NCBI RefSeq assembly: GCF_036898465.1
Contig: NZ_JARUMJ010000001.1
Location: 7,502,001 to 7,566,000, forward strand
DNA length: 64,000 nucleotides
Direction of reading: 5' to 3'
Source: Streptomyces sp. B21-105
Lineage (GTDB): Bacteria > Actinomycetota > Actinomycetes > Streptomycetales > Streptomycetaceae
In this document: positions 27,438-36,227 of the stretch, piece by piece
Position numbering within the stretch: the stretch's first letter is position 1
How the letters are laid out: each line of letters opens with the position of its first letter
The notes under the pieces: generated by a model
What the model was told of the DNA's origin: nothing
The model's database searches: none
Seen by the model: the letters and a program-made list of their open reading frames with translations, nothing else
Program-made: the position numbers and the translations under genes

Positions 27438-29105
27438 ATGACGGCGACGGAGCTCTTCCGCAGAGCCCGCGACTTCCTGCTGGAACACCGCGAGGACTAC
27501 ACAACCGCTTACGAGCGTTTCGAGTGGCCCCGCCCCGAGCGGTTCAACTGGGCCCTCGACTGGTTCGACGCCATCGCCGACGGCAACGAGCGCACCGCCC
27601 TGCACATCGTGGAGGAAGACGGTTCCGAAACCCGTCGCACCTTCGCCGAGCTGTCCGAGCGCTCCGACCGGGTAGCGAACTGGCTGCGCGGCCGCGGTGT
27701 GGCCGCCGAGGACCGCGTGCTCGTGATGCTCGGCAACCAGGCCGAACTGTGGGAGACCGCGCTGGCGGCGATGAAGCTGCGCGCCGTCGTCATCCCGGCG
27801 ACGCCGCTGCTCGGCCCCGCCGACCTGACCGACCGCGTCGAACGCGGCCGGGTCAGGCACGTCCTCGTCCGGTCCGCGGACACCGGCAAGTTCGACGAGA
27901 TCCCTGGCGACTACACGCGCATCGCGGTCGGCGGCGCGCCCGAGGGCTGGCAGCCGTACGAGGAGGCGTACGCCGCCCCGGCCGCCTTCACGCCGGACGG
28001 CCCCACCCTCGCCGACGACCCGCTGATGCTCTACTTCACCTCCGGCACGACCGCCCGGCCCAAGCTGGTGGAGCACACCCACACCTCGTACCCGGTCGGC
28101 CACCTGTCCACGATGTACTGGATCGGTCTGCGGCCCGGCGACGTCCACCTCAACATTTCCTCACCCGGCTGGGCCAAGCACGCCTGGTCCAACCTCTTCG
28201 CCCCGTGGAACGCGGAAGCAACCGTTTTCATCCACAATTACACGCGTTTCGACCCGGCCCGGCTGATGGCGGAGATGGACCGGGCGGGCGTGACGACGTT
28301 CTGCGCCCCGCCCACAGTCTGGCGCATGCTCATCCAGGCCGACCTCACCGGACTGCGCACCCCGCCGCGCGAGGCGGTGGCCGCGGGCGAGCCCCTCAAT
28401 CCCGAGGTCATCGAGCAGGTCCGCCGGGCCTGGGGAGTGACCGTCCGGGACGGCTTCGGCCAGACCGAGACGGCCGTCCAGATCGCCAACAGCCCCGGCC
28501 AGGAACTGAAGACCGGCTCGATGGGCCGGCCCGGCCCCGGATACCGGGTGGAGCTGCTCGACCCGGTGTCGGGCGCGCCCGGTGCGACGGAGGGCGAGAT
28601 CGCGCTCGACCTGTCCGAACGGCCGGTGGGGCTGATGACCGGCTACCACGGCGACGCCGACCGCACCGCCGAGGCGATGGCCGGCGGCTACTACCGCACC
28701 GGGGACGTCGGAAGCCGTGACGGACACGGTTACATCACCTATGTGGGCCGGTCCGACGACGTCTTCAAGGCGTCCGACTACAAGATCAGTCCCTTCGAGC
28801 TGGAGAGCGCGCTGCTGGAGCACGCGGCGGTGGCGGAGGCGGCCGTGGTCCCCGCCCCGGACGAGCTGCGCCTCGCCGTCCCCAAGGCGTACGTCGTCCT
28901 CGCCGACGGCTGGGAGCCGGGCCCCGACACCGCGAAGGTGCTCTTCGAACACTCCCGCGAGGTGCTCGCCGCCTACAAGCGGATCCGCCGTCTGGAGTTC
29001 GCGCCGCTGCCCAAGACCGTCAGCGGCAAGATCCGCCGCATCGAGCTGCGCGAGGCGACGGCGGCGGGCTCCGCGGACGAGTACCGCGAGGAGGACTTCC
29101 GGTGA
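27438..29105 (+). CDS. AMP-forming acyl-CoA synthetase (acetyl/benzoate-CoA ligase type)
   Basis: A 555-aa adenylate-forming enzyme that activates a carboxylic acid as acyl-AMP and then acyl-CoA. Core motifs in order: [17 protein letters not shown] (P-loop-like), DGFGQTE near residue 340, [10 protein letters not shown], and [13 protein letters not shown] with the C-terminal catalytic Lys. The N-terminus ([17 protein letters not shown]) resembles medium-chain and benzoate-CoA ligases. The start follows GAGGAGGAC. Its stop overlaps the next GTG. Control by the divergent GAF-LuxR protein is likely; the substrate is not known. Confidence 0.9.
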   Translation: MTATELFRRARDFLLEHREDYTTAYERFEWPRPERFNWALDWFDAIADGNERTALHIVEEDGSETRRTFAELSERSDRVANWLRGRGVAAEDRVLVMLGNQAELWETALAAMKLRAVVIPATPLLGPADLTDRVERGRVRHVLVRSADTGKFDEIPGDYTRIAVGGAPEGWQPYEEAYAAPAAFTPDGPTLADDPLMLYFTSGTTARPKLVEHTHTSYPVGHLSTMYWIGLRPGDVHLNISSPGWAKHAWSNLFAPWNAEATVFIHNYTRFDPARLMAEMDRAGVTTFCAPPTVWRMLIQADLTGLRTPPREAVAAGEPLNPEVIEQVRRAWGVTVRDGFGQTETAVQIANSPGQELKTGSMGRPGPGYRVELLDPVSGAPGATEGEIALDLSERPVGLMTGYHGDADRTAEAMAGGYYRTGDVGSRDGHGYITYVGRSDDVFKASDYKISPFELESALLEHAAVAEAAVVPAPDELRLAVPKAYVVLADGWEPGPDTAKVLFEHSREVLAAYKRIRRLEFAPLPKTVSGKIRRIELREATAAGSADEYREEDFR

Positions 29106-30844
29106 GCGGGACGAGCGGGACGAGCAGGACGAACGGAATGAGCGGGGCCGGCAGGGAGAGCGGGGACGGCGGGGCGAGTGCGTCCAGCGGGACCAGTGGG
29201 GCGAGCGACGCGTCGTCCACGCCGGGGACCGCCTCCGCGCCCGGCTCCTCGTACACCCACGGGACGAGCACGACCGCGCTGCTCGGGGACACGATCGGGC
29301 AGAACCTGGACCGGGCCCTGGCGGCCTGGCCGGAGCGCGAGGCACTGGTCGACGTGCCGTCCGGCCGGCGCTGGACCTACGCCCGGTTCGGCGCGGACGT
29401 CGACCGGCTGGCGTACGCGCTGCTCGCGAGCGGGGTCGCCAAGGGCGACCGGGTGGGCATCTGGGCGGTCAACTGCGCGGAGTGGGTGCTGGTGCAGTAC
29501 GCCACCGCCCGGGTCGGCGCGATCATGGTGAACGTCAACCCGGCCTATCGCACGCACGAGGTCGAGTATGTCCTGAAGCAGGCCGGGATCTCGCTGTTGT
29601 TCGCCTCCCTCAGCCACAAGACGAGCGACTACCGGGCGATGGTCGAGGAGGTGCGCGGCCGCTGCCCGCAACTGCGAGAGACCGTTTACATCGGTGATCC
29701 GAGCTGGGCGGCGTTCCTGGAGCGCGGCGCCCCCGAACGGCGAGGGGAACTGGCCGCCCGGGCGGCCGAGCTGTCCTGCGACGATCCCATCAACATCCAG
29801 TACACCTCGGGCACGACGGGCTTCCCCAAGGGTGCCACCCTCTCCCACCACAACATTCTCAACAACGGTTACTTCGTGGGTGAGTCGATCGCCTACAGCG
29901 AGCAGGACCGGATCTGTGTTCCGGTGCCCTTTTATCACTGTTTCGGCATGGTGATGGGAAACCTCGCGGCCACCTCGCACGGCGCGTGCATCGTCGTTCC
30001 GGCGGCGTCGTTCGACCCGCGGGCCACGTTGGAGGCGGTCCAGCAGGAGCGGTGCACCTCCCTGTACGGCGTGCCGACCATGTTCATCGCGGAGCTGAAC
30101 CTGCCCGACTTCGCGGCGTACGACCTGTCGACGCTGCGCACCGGCATCATGGCGGGCTCGCCCTGTCCGGCGGAGGTGATGAAGCGGGTGGTCGCCGAGA
30201 TGAACATGGCGCAGGTTTCGATCTGTTACGGCATGACCGAGACCTCGCCCGTCTCCACCCAGACCCATCGGGACGACGACCTGGAACACCGCACCGGAAC
30301 CGTCGGCCGTGCCCTGCCGCACATCGAGGTGAAGGTGGTCGACCCCGTGGACGGCGTGACCCGGCCGCGCGGCGGCCCCGGCGAACTCTGCACCCGGGGA
30401 TACAGCGTGATGCTCGGCTACTGGAACGAGCCCGAGAAGACCGCCGAAGTGATCGACGCGGGGCGCTGGATGCACACCGGGGACTTGGCGGTGATGCGGG
30501 AAGACGGTTACGTGGAGATCGTCGGCCGCATCAAGGACATGATCATCCGGGGTGGGGAGAACATCTACCCGCGCGAGATCGAGGAGTTCCTGTACGGCCA
30601 TCCCGGGATCAGGGACGTCCAGGTCGTCGGCGTCCCGCACGAGAGGTACGGCGAGGAGGTCCTCGCCTGCGTGATCCCGGCAGACCCGGCAAGAACGCTG
30701 ACGCTGGAGGAGCTGCGCGCCTACTGCGAGGGCCGGTTGGCGCACTACAAGATCCCGAGCAGGCTGCAGATCGTGGACGCCTTCCCCATGACCGTGTCGG
30801 GAAAGGTGCGCAAGATCGAACTGCGCGAGAAGTACGCCCTTTAG
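29102..30844 (+). CDS. Acyl-CoA synthetase (FadD-like) with Ser/Gly/Thr-rich N-terminal extension
   Basis: A second AMP-forming ligase, 580 aa. Core motifs are [54 protein letters not shown] and [12 protein letters not shown]. It resembles medium/long-chain fatty acyl-CoA ligases. The GTG overlaps the upstream stop (GTGA), giving translational coupling. The first 55 residues are a low-complexity Ser/Gly/Thr run that family members lack; the conserved part starts at [14 protein letters not shown], so a later start is possible, although no clear ATG with a ribosome site was found there. Confidence 0.88.
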   Translation: MSGTSGTSRTNGMSGAGRESGDGGASASSGTSGASDASSTPGTASAPGSSYTHGTSTTALLGDTIGQNLDRALAAWPEREALVDVPSGRRWTYARFGADVDRLAYALLASGVAKGDRVGIWAVNCAEWVLVQYATARVGAIMVNVNPAYRTHEVEYVLKQAGISLLFASLSHKTSDYRAMVEEVRGRCPQLRETVYIGDPSWAAFLERGAPERRGELAARAAELSCDDPINIQYTSGTTGFPKGATLSHHNILNNGYFVGESIAYSEQDRICVPVPFYHCFGMVMGNLAATSHGACIVVPAASFDPRATLEAVQQERCTSLYGVPTMFIAELNLPDFAAYDLSTLRTGIMAGSPCPAEVMKRVVAEMNMAQVSICYGMTETSPVSTQTHRDDDLEHRTGTVGRALPHIEVKVVDPVDGVTRPRGGPGELCTRGYSVMLGYWNEPEKTAEVIDAGRWMHTGDLAVMREDGYVEIVGRIKDMIIRGGENIYPREIEEFLYGHPGIRDVQVVGVPHERYGEEVLACVIPADPARTLTLEELRAYCEGRLAHYKIPSRLQIVDAFPMTVSGKVRKIELREKYAL

Positions 30845-30884
30845 CTCATGACTCAGGACTCAGGGTTCACGGCTCGAGGGTCAG

Positions 30885-30927
30885 GGCTGACGCGGCGGTC
30901 ACCGGGGTGGTGTCCGCCGCGTCAGCC
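30885..30927. terminator. Bidirectional terminator hairpin
   Basis: A perfect 14-bp stem (GGCTGACGCGGCGG with CCGCCGCGTCAGCC) and a 15-base loop sit between convergent genes. Its right arm includes the stop codon of the minus-strand zinc-ribbon gene. Confidence 0.75.
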
Positions 30928-31734
30928 GCCTCGGGCGTCGAGGGCGTCGGCCGTCGCGTTGACCGGCTGCGGGGTGCCGGTGAGGTCGAGTACGAACAGA
31001 GGCACGCGCAGTTGGTCGGCCCGGGCGCGGGCGTCGTCCGTGTATCCGGCGAGCGAGAAGTAGACGCACTCCGTGGACTCCGTCATGGCCGTCAGCCACA
31101 GGCACTCCACGTCCCGCAGTGACGCGGGCCGCACGCTCGGGTCCACCTGGGCCAGGAGCCCGCGGGAGGCGAGGCCGATGCCGGAGGTGGGCCGCTGGTC
31201 GGCCCGCCGGACGTCCCCGTGCCCGAGCCAGTTCAGATAGTGCGCCGCCGAGGTGACCGCGTCGCGCGCCGTACGGATGGCCACGGGACGGAAGGCACGC
31301 CGGGGCGCGGCCGACGGCGGCACTGCCGGGGGCCGCGGCAGAGCTTCCGACGGCGGCGTCCGCGAAATCGCGGTATGCGCTTTCGACGTCGACTCCGGGC
31401 TCTGCTCGACGGATGAGTCCGCGGAGGGGTCTGCGGACGGCTCGCCGTGCGGGTCCGCGGGAGGGTCCACGGACAGGGCGGTCGCGGGGAGCCGCAGCAC
31501 CGTTCCGCAAGCGCATCCCAGTTCCGGGTGCGGCCACTGGTCGCGGCGCCCGCACGCCGGACACCGCAGGACGATCCACTCGTCGTCCCACGACCGGTGC
31601 GCCACGGCGCTGGGGGCCGTCCGCCGGTCGAGTACCGGCGTGACGGGGGCGCCGCACGCGCACGGATAGGACGGCGCGGTGAAGTGGTGCTCCCGCCGGC
31701 AGGCCGGGCAGCGCACCTGGACGCTCTCGGACAT
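30922..31734 (-). CDS. Double zinc-ribbon protein of unknown function
   Basis: A 270-aa protein with two N-terminal zinc ribbons: CPACRRE...CACG (about residues 7-27) and CPACGRR...CACG (about 54-72). A disordered Pro/Ser/Asp-rich linker covers about residues 80-150, and a C-terminal domain contains VESLWLT-like DVECLWLTAM and FVLDLTGTPQPVN. The C-terminal part looks like a restriction-endonuclease-like or sensor fold, but no catalytic residues are certain. The ATG at 31734 begins just before the first zinc ribbon. Confidence 0.65.
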   Translation of the reverse strand: MSESVQVRCPACRREHHFTAPSYPCACGAPVTPVLDRRTAPSAVAHRSWDDEWIVLRCPACGRRDQWPHPELGCACGTVLRLPATALSVDPPADPHGEPSADPSADSSVEQSPESTSKAHTAISRTPPSEALPRPPAVPPSAAPRRAFRPVAIRTARDAVTSAAHYLNWLGHGDVRRADQRPTSGIGLASRGLLAQVDPSVRPASLRDVECLWLTAMTESTECVYFSLAGYTDDARARADQLRVPLFVLDLTGTPQPVNATADALDARGG

Positions 31735-31826
31735 GGCCCCCATCGTCCTCCTCCGGCCCCCCGCCTGTCCGTCTCTTGACGACCTTCGCGCACCCACTTG
31801 ATTACTTCCAGATAGTAGAAAATGTT

Positions 31827-31841
31827 TTCCGTATTACGGAA
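31827..31841. promoter_or_regulatory. Operator TTCC-N7-GGAA upstream of gcl remnant
   Basis: TTCCGTATTACGGAA is a perfect dyad in an AT-rich promoter, 93 bp before the gcl start. The same 15-bp form, TTCCATAATGCGGAA, occurs upstream of the hydroxypyruvate isomerase gene at 40027. In Streptomyces these genes are expected to answer to an AllR-type (IclR family) regulator of allantoin and glyoxylate metabolism; the assignment is an inference. Confidence 0.6.
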
Positions 31842-31933
31842 GAAGAAACAGGCGGAAACAATCGGAAGCAAAGGGAAGGGCTCACCGCGGGGCGCGCTGA
31901 ACCCTCTGAAGCAGTCGAAGCGGGAGTAACTCC

Positions 31934-32694
31934 ATGGCTCGTATGACCGCTGCCCGTGCGGCAGTCGAGATCCTCAAGCTCGAGGGCGTCACCAGCGTGT
32001 TCGGTGTCCCGGCGCGGCGATCAATCCCTTCTGTGCGGCACTCGGGGCCGCCGGCGGCGTCGATCACACGCTCGCCCGCCATGTGGAGGGCGCCTCGCAC
32101 ATGGCCGAGGGCTACCCCCGCGCCCACCCGGGCGACATCGGGGTCTGCGTCGGCACCTCGGGCCCGGTCGGCACCGACATGATCACCGGGCTGTACTCCG
32201 CCCTCGGCGACTCGATCCCGATACTGTGCATCACGGGTCAGCCGCCGACAGCCATGATCCACAAGGAGGACTTGCAGGCCGTCGACATCGCCGCCATCGC
32301 CGGCCCGGGTGACCAAGACGGCGGTCACCGTCCTGGAGGCCGCGCAGGTTCCGGGCGTCTTCCAGCAGGCGTTCCACCTCATGCGGTCCGGCCGGCCGGG
32401 CCCGGTCCTGATCGATCTGCCCGTCGACGTCCAGCAGGCGGAGATCGAGTTCGACCCGGACATGTACGCGCCGCTGCCCGTGTACAAGCCGGCCGCGACC
32501 CGGCCGCAGATCGAGAAGGCCCTGCGGATGCTGAACGCGTCCGAGCGGCCGCTGATCGTCGCGGGCGGCGGCGTCATCACGGCCGACGTCGGCGAACTCC
32601 TGGTGGAATGCGTCGAGTTGACGGGAGTCCCGGTCGTCCCGACGCTGATGGGCTGGGGTGCGATCCCGGACGACCACTCGGTCATCGCCGGCGG
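31934..32694 (+). pseudogene. gcl: Glyoxylate carboligase (gcl), frameshifted and 3'-truncated
   Basis: Gcl joins two glyoxylates to tartronate semialdehyde using TPP. The text starts intact ([22 protein letters not shown]) but loses a C near 32008-32010. It continues in the next frame ([37 protein letters not shown]), then gains a base near 32298-32310 and returns to the original frame ([39 protein letters not shown]). It breaks off after [10 protein letters not shown] at about 32690, less than halfway through the normal ~590 residues. The next bases belong to an oppositely oriented recombinase gene. The gene cannot make functional enzyme. Confidence 0.93.
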
Positions 32695-33252
32695 GCGGCC
32701 GAGCCGGGCGCCGCGGGCGCGGGCGGCGTCCAGGCCCTCGTTGGTGCCCTGCACGATGAGTTCGCGGATGAACTCCGCCAGGGCCGCGAACACGTGGAAG
32801 ACCAGGCGCCCGCCGGGCGTGGTCGTGTCGAGCGCCTCGTGCAGCGAGGTGAAGCCGACGCCGAGCTTGCGCAGGCCGGACACGATCGCGATGAGGTCCT
32901 GGATGGAGCGGCCGAGCCGGTCCGGCGACGGGACGACGAGGGTGTCGCCCTCGCGCAGGTAGTCGAGGGCCTTCCACAGTTCCTCGCGTTCGGCGTTCTT
33001 GCCGGACTTCCTGTCGGAGAAGATCCGGATGCACCCTGCTTCGGTGAGTGCGTGGATCTGTCGGTCGAGCAACTGCCCTTTGGTGGACACGCGTGCGTAT
33101 CCCGCGAGGCTGCCGGTCCGTACGGCCGGAACGGGGGCGAGGAGATCGGCGATGTCGTCGTCCTGGGGTGGCTGAACCTGCCAGATCGTACAGAAAACGG
33201 TGCTGCTCAAGTTCTTGAGCACATCAACTTTCTGACACCGTTTCATGGGCAT
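32682..33252 (-). pseudogene. Serine recombinase (resolvase/invertase), C-terminal HTH missing
   Basis: The catalytic domain is present: [19 protein letters not shown] with the nucleophilic Ser, [36 protein letters not shown] and [20 protein letters not shown]. Sequence similarity ends at [10 protein letters not shown], where such proteins continue into the DNA-binding HTH; here the frame runs antisense into the gcl remnant. About 45 residues of HTH are lost. The N-terminus has an extra ~45 residues before GYARVST. Upstream, 33253-33480 holds no recognised gene. Confidence 0.88.
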
Positions 33253-33480
33253 GATCCGGTGCCGATCCGGCTGTGTGCCGCCGCTTATTGATCTCGCTCA
33301 TCAATCGGTCCGATTCCTGCACGCCACAGCAAAGTGGGAACGCTTCGGCGGTCATCAGTGCGTTGGATGAGGTCCCCGGTGGCCGGGGCGATCGAGAACA
33401 GCCAGGCCCTCAGGCGTCCTCGTTGTCGTAAGCGGCGGCGGGCCAGATCGCAGACCTGGGGTGACCTGCTTGCTGCCGGG

Positions 33481-34137
33481 TCATGGTGAGGACGACACCA
33501 GGCCCGCCCGGTAAGCGATGATCACGAGCTGGACCCGGTCGCGGGCGTCGAGTTTGGTCAGCAGTCGCGCCACATGGGTCTTGGCGGTGGCGTGGCCGAT
33601 GAACAGCTCGGCGGCGATCTCGCTGTTGGACAGGCCGCGCCCGACGAGTGTCAGCACCTCGCGTTCCCGCTCGGTGATGCCATCGAGTCGCTGCGGAGGG
33701 GCAGCGGCCGCGGGACGGTTCGCGAACTCCTCGATCAGGCGTCGGGTGACGCTCGGCGCGATGAGGGCGTCGCCGGCGGCCACGACGCGGGTCGCGGCGA
33801 GGATGTCGTCCAGCGCCATGTCCTTGACCAGGAATCCGCTGGCCCCCGCCCGGAGCGCGGCGTAGACGTTGTTGTCGTCATCGAAGGTGGTGAGCATGAG
33901 TACGCGCGGCGCTGGGGCGTTGGAGGTGATCATCCGGGTGGCCTCGAGGCCGTCCATGCCGGGCATCCGGATGTCCATCACGACGACGTCGGGCCGGAGT
34001 TCCCTGACTATCCGGACTGCCTCCGTGCTGGTTCCGGCCTCGCCCACGATCTCCAGATCGGGGGCGTCGGCGATGACCATGCGAAGGCCGGCTCGTACGA
34101 GAGGCTGGTCGTCGGCGAGGACGATGCGTACGGTCAT
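33481..34137 (-). CDS. NarL/FixJ-type response regulator
   Basis: A 218-aa two-component regulator. The receiver has the acidic pair ADDQPLVRAG, the phospho-acceptor Asp in VVVMDIRMPGMDG and the Lys in FLVKDMALDD. The C-terminal LuxR HTH is ITEREREVLTLVGRGLSNSE. The ATG overlaps the stop of the kinase gene by four bases (ATGA), so the two are cotranslated. The divergent FtsX-type ABC transporter is the likely target. Confidence 0.95.
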   Translation of the reverse strand: MTVRIVLADDQPLVRAGLRMVIADAPDLEIVGEAGTSTEAVRIVRELRPDVVVMDIRMPGMDGLEATRMITSNAPAPRVLMLTTFDDDNNVYAALRAGASGFLVKDMALDDILAATRVVAAGDALIAPSVTRRLIEEFANRPAAAAPPQRLDGITEREREVLTLVGRGLSNSEIAAELFIGHATAKTHVARLLTKLDARDRVQLVIIAYRAGLVSSSP

Positions 34138-35312
34138 CCCGGCAGCCTGGCTGTCACCCGGAAGCCGCCCTCGGGGCGCGGCCCGGCGCTGAACTCGCCG
34201 CCCAGCAGATCTGCTCGGTCGCGCATTCCAGTGATTCCGTAGCCGGTGCCGTCGGTCGCGGCATCGGGCGGCGCGCCGGTGCCGTCGTCGACGACCTCGA
34301 TGGCCAGCTCGGCGGTGCGGTAGTCGACGTTCACCTGGCAATGGCGGGCGTTCGCGTGGCGGACCACGTTGGTCAATGACTCCTGGATGATGCGGAATGC
34401 CGATTGGTCCGTGTCGGGTGGCAGCAGACGTTTCGTGCCCTGCCAGCGCACCTTTACGTGGAGTCCGGCCGTGGCAGTGCCCTGCGTCAGCCGGTCCACG
34501 CCTGCCATGCCCGTCACCGGTTCGGGTTCGGTCCGGTGCAGCGTGCCGAGCATTTGACGCAGCCCCACGAGGGTCTCCCGGCTGGTCAGCTCGATCGCGT
34601 CGAGCGCTCTGCGGGCTCCCTCGGGCTGGGTCTCGATGACCCGCTTGGCCGCGCCGGCCTGGATGGCGATCACTCCGATGCTGTGGGCGACCGTGTCGTG
34701 CAGCTCCCGGGCGATCCGCAGGCGCTCCGCCTGCACCGCCTGGGCGGCGGCCTGTTCACGCAGCCGCTGGGCGTACTCGCGCCGCTGGCGGATCGAGCTG
34801 CCCAGCGTCCAGGAGACCAGGGCGACCGAGGCGATCGGCACCGCGGCCTCGGTCACACCGTGCGCCCAGCCTCCGTTCGTGATCCGCCAGCCGCTGATCT
34901 GCGCCGTGAGGACCGCGACGGCCGCCATGGCAGTGGTGCGACGGCTGCGGTCGGCGGCGGCGGCGATGTAGAGCAGCAGCACGTCCGCCGTCGGGAGCAG
35001 CAGAGCCCACGCCCAGGGAGCGAGCGCCGCAGCCGCCAGGGATTCGGTGAGGACCAGGCCCAGGACCGGCAGTGGTCGGCGTCGGGCCGCTACGAGCGGC
35101 AACGCCAGGCCGACGGCGAGCGCCAGGCCGGCCCAGGGGCCCCGCAGGAAGGGGGCGGCCTCGGGTCCGCCCTGTCGCTCGAGCAGCCACAGCGCCAGTG
35201 CGAACAGCAGGGCCGCGCACCAGGTGAGGACCGGCCAGGCGCCTGGCGGGATGCGTCCGAGCAGGGGCGGCCGGGGCTTGGTCTCTTCCACAGGCCGAGC
35301 GTAGGCGTGCAC
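34134..35312 (-). CDS. Sensor histidine kinase (HisKA_3 / NarX-type)
   Basis: A 392-aa membrane kinase. Several hydrophobic helices fill about residues 25-170 with only short loops, so it probably senses signals within the membrane. The phospho-acceptor His is in ARELHDTVAHSIGV near residue 205, and the ATP-binding part includes QESLTNVVRHANA and GTGYGITGMRDR. It starts at a GTG with GGAGAG upstream; a second GTG at 35291 is possible. It pairs with the overlapping response regulator. Such systems beside FtsX transporters often answer to antimicrobial peptides, but this is only analogy. Confidence 0.92.
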   Translation of the reverse strand: MHAYARPVEETKPRPPLLGRIPPGAWPVLTWCAALLFALALWLLERQGGPEAAPFLRGPWAGLALAVGLALPLVAARRRPLPVLGLVLTESLAAAALAPWAWALLLPTADVLLLYIAAAADRSRRTTAMAAVAVLTAQISGWRITNGGWAHGVTEAAVPIASVALVSWTLGSSIRQRREYAQRLREQAAAQAVQAERLRIARELHDTVAHSIGVIAIQAGAAKRVIETQPEGARRALDAIELTSRETLVGLRQMLGTLHRTEPEPVTGMAGVDRLTQGTATAGLHVKVRWQGTKRLLPPDTDQSAFRIIQESLTNVVRHANARHCQVNVDYRTAELAIEVVDDGTGAPPDAATDGTGYGITGMRDRADLLGGEFSAGPRPEGGFRVTARLPG

Positions 35313-35450
35313 CCGGCTCTCCGCGTCGCCTTACAGGCGTACGCCTGCGGCATTACGGACCACCCGTCGGGTCCGCTGAGGGCCGGACGCTCCCAGGACC
35401 CGGCTTGGGCGAGCGTGGACGGCGTTCCGAGCTCCACCGAGAGGACTGCC

Positions 35451-36212
35451 ATGGTGATGGACACGATGACGACGACCACGTACGGGGCGGCTGCCCGAGC
35501 CCGTGGGCTGCACAAGGTCTACGGGGAGGGGGAGACCCGGGTCCTGGCGCTGGACGACGTCAGCATGGAGTTTCCGCGCGGCGAGTTCGCCGCGATCATG
35601 GGTCCCTCGGGATCCGGCAAGTCCACGCTGATGCACTGCATGGCCGGGCTCGACAGCGTGACCTCGGGCTCCGCGACGATCGGCGATGTGGAGCTGGTCG
35701 GCCTGAAGGACAAACAGCTGACCCGGCTGCGCCGAGACAGGATCGGGTTCATCTTCCAGGCCTTCAATCTGATGCCCACGCTCACCGCCATGGAGAACAT
35801 CACGCTGCCCGGGGACATCGCCGGGCGCAGGCCCGACAGGGACTGGCTGGCACGGGTCGTCGACGCGGTGGGCCTGGCCGACCGGCTGAAGCACCGCCCC
35901 GGCCAACTGTCCGGCGGACAGCAGCAACGCGTGGCCTGCGCCCGCGCCCTGGCAGGAAAGCCCGAGATCATCTTCGCCGACGAGCCCACCGGGAACCTCG
36001 ACTCGCACGCCGGCGCGGAGGTCCTGGCGCTCCTCGGATCCTGCGTGCGCGACTTCGGCCAGAGCGTCGTCATGGTCACCCACGACCCGGTGGCCGCCTC
36101 CCACGCGGACCGGGTGGTCTTCCTCGCCGACGGCCGCATCGTCGACGAACTGCGATCGCCCACCGCCGACAGTGTGCTGGACCGCATGCGCCGGCTCGAC
36201 CGCGTCGGCTGA
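35451..36212 (+). CDS. ABC transporter ATP-binding protein (MacB/LolD type)
   Basis: A 253-aa ATPase. Walker A is MGPSGSGKSTLMH, the Q-loop is in IFQAFNLMPTLTA, the signature is QLSGGQQQRVACARAL, Walker B is IIFADEPTGNLD and the switch His is in VMVTHDPVAA. These are typical of ATPases serving FtsX-domain permeases, which act as mechanotransmission or export systems. The ATG at 35451 follows GAGAGG. The permease gene begins 15 bp downstream, and the two-component genes diverge 138 bp upstream. Confidence 0.95.
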   Translation: MVMDTMTTTTYGAAARARGLHKVYGEGETRVLALDDVSMEFPRGEFAAIMGPSGSGKSTLMHCMAGLDSVTSGSATIGDVELVGLKDKQLTRLRRDRIGFIFQAFNLMPTLTAMENITLPGDIAGRRPDRDWLARVVDAVGLADRLKHRPGQLSGGQQQRVACARALAGKPEIIFADEPTGNLDSHAGAEVLALLGSCVRDFGQSVVMVTHDPVAASHADRVVFLADGRIVDELRSPTADSVLDRMRRLDRVG

Positions 36213-36227
36213 CGGGGGCTGTCACCC

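Noticed and set aside
26117..28720. An 867-codon plus-strand open frame
   Set aside because: It is Arg/Pro-rich shadow sequence across the GAF-LuxR gene and the synthetase with no recognisable domain.
33253..33480. Possible transposase remnant upstream of the recombinase
   Set aside because: Short frames such as LRAWLFSIAPATGDLIQR look protein-like but match no transposase motif that I can name.
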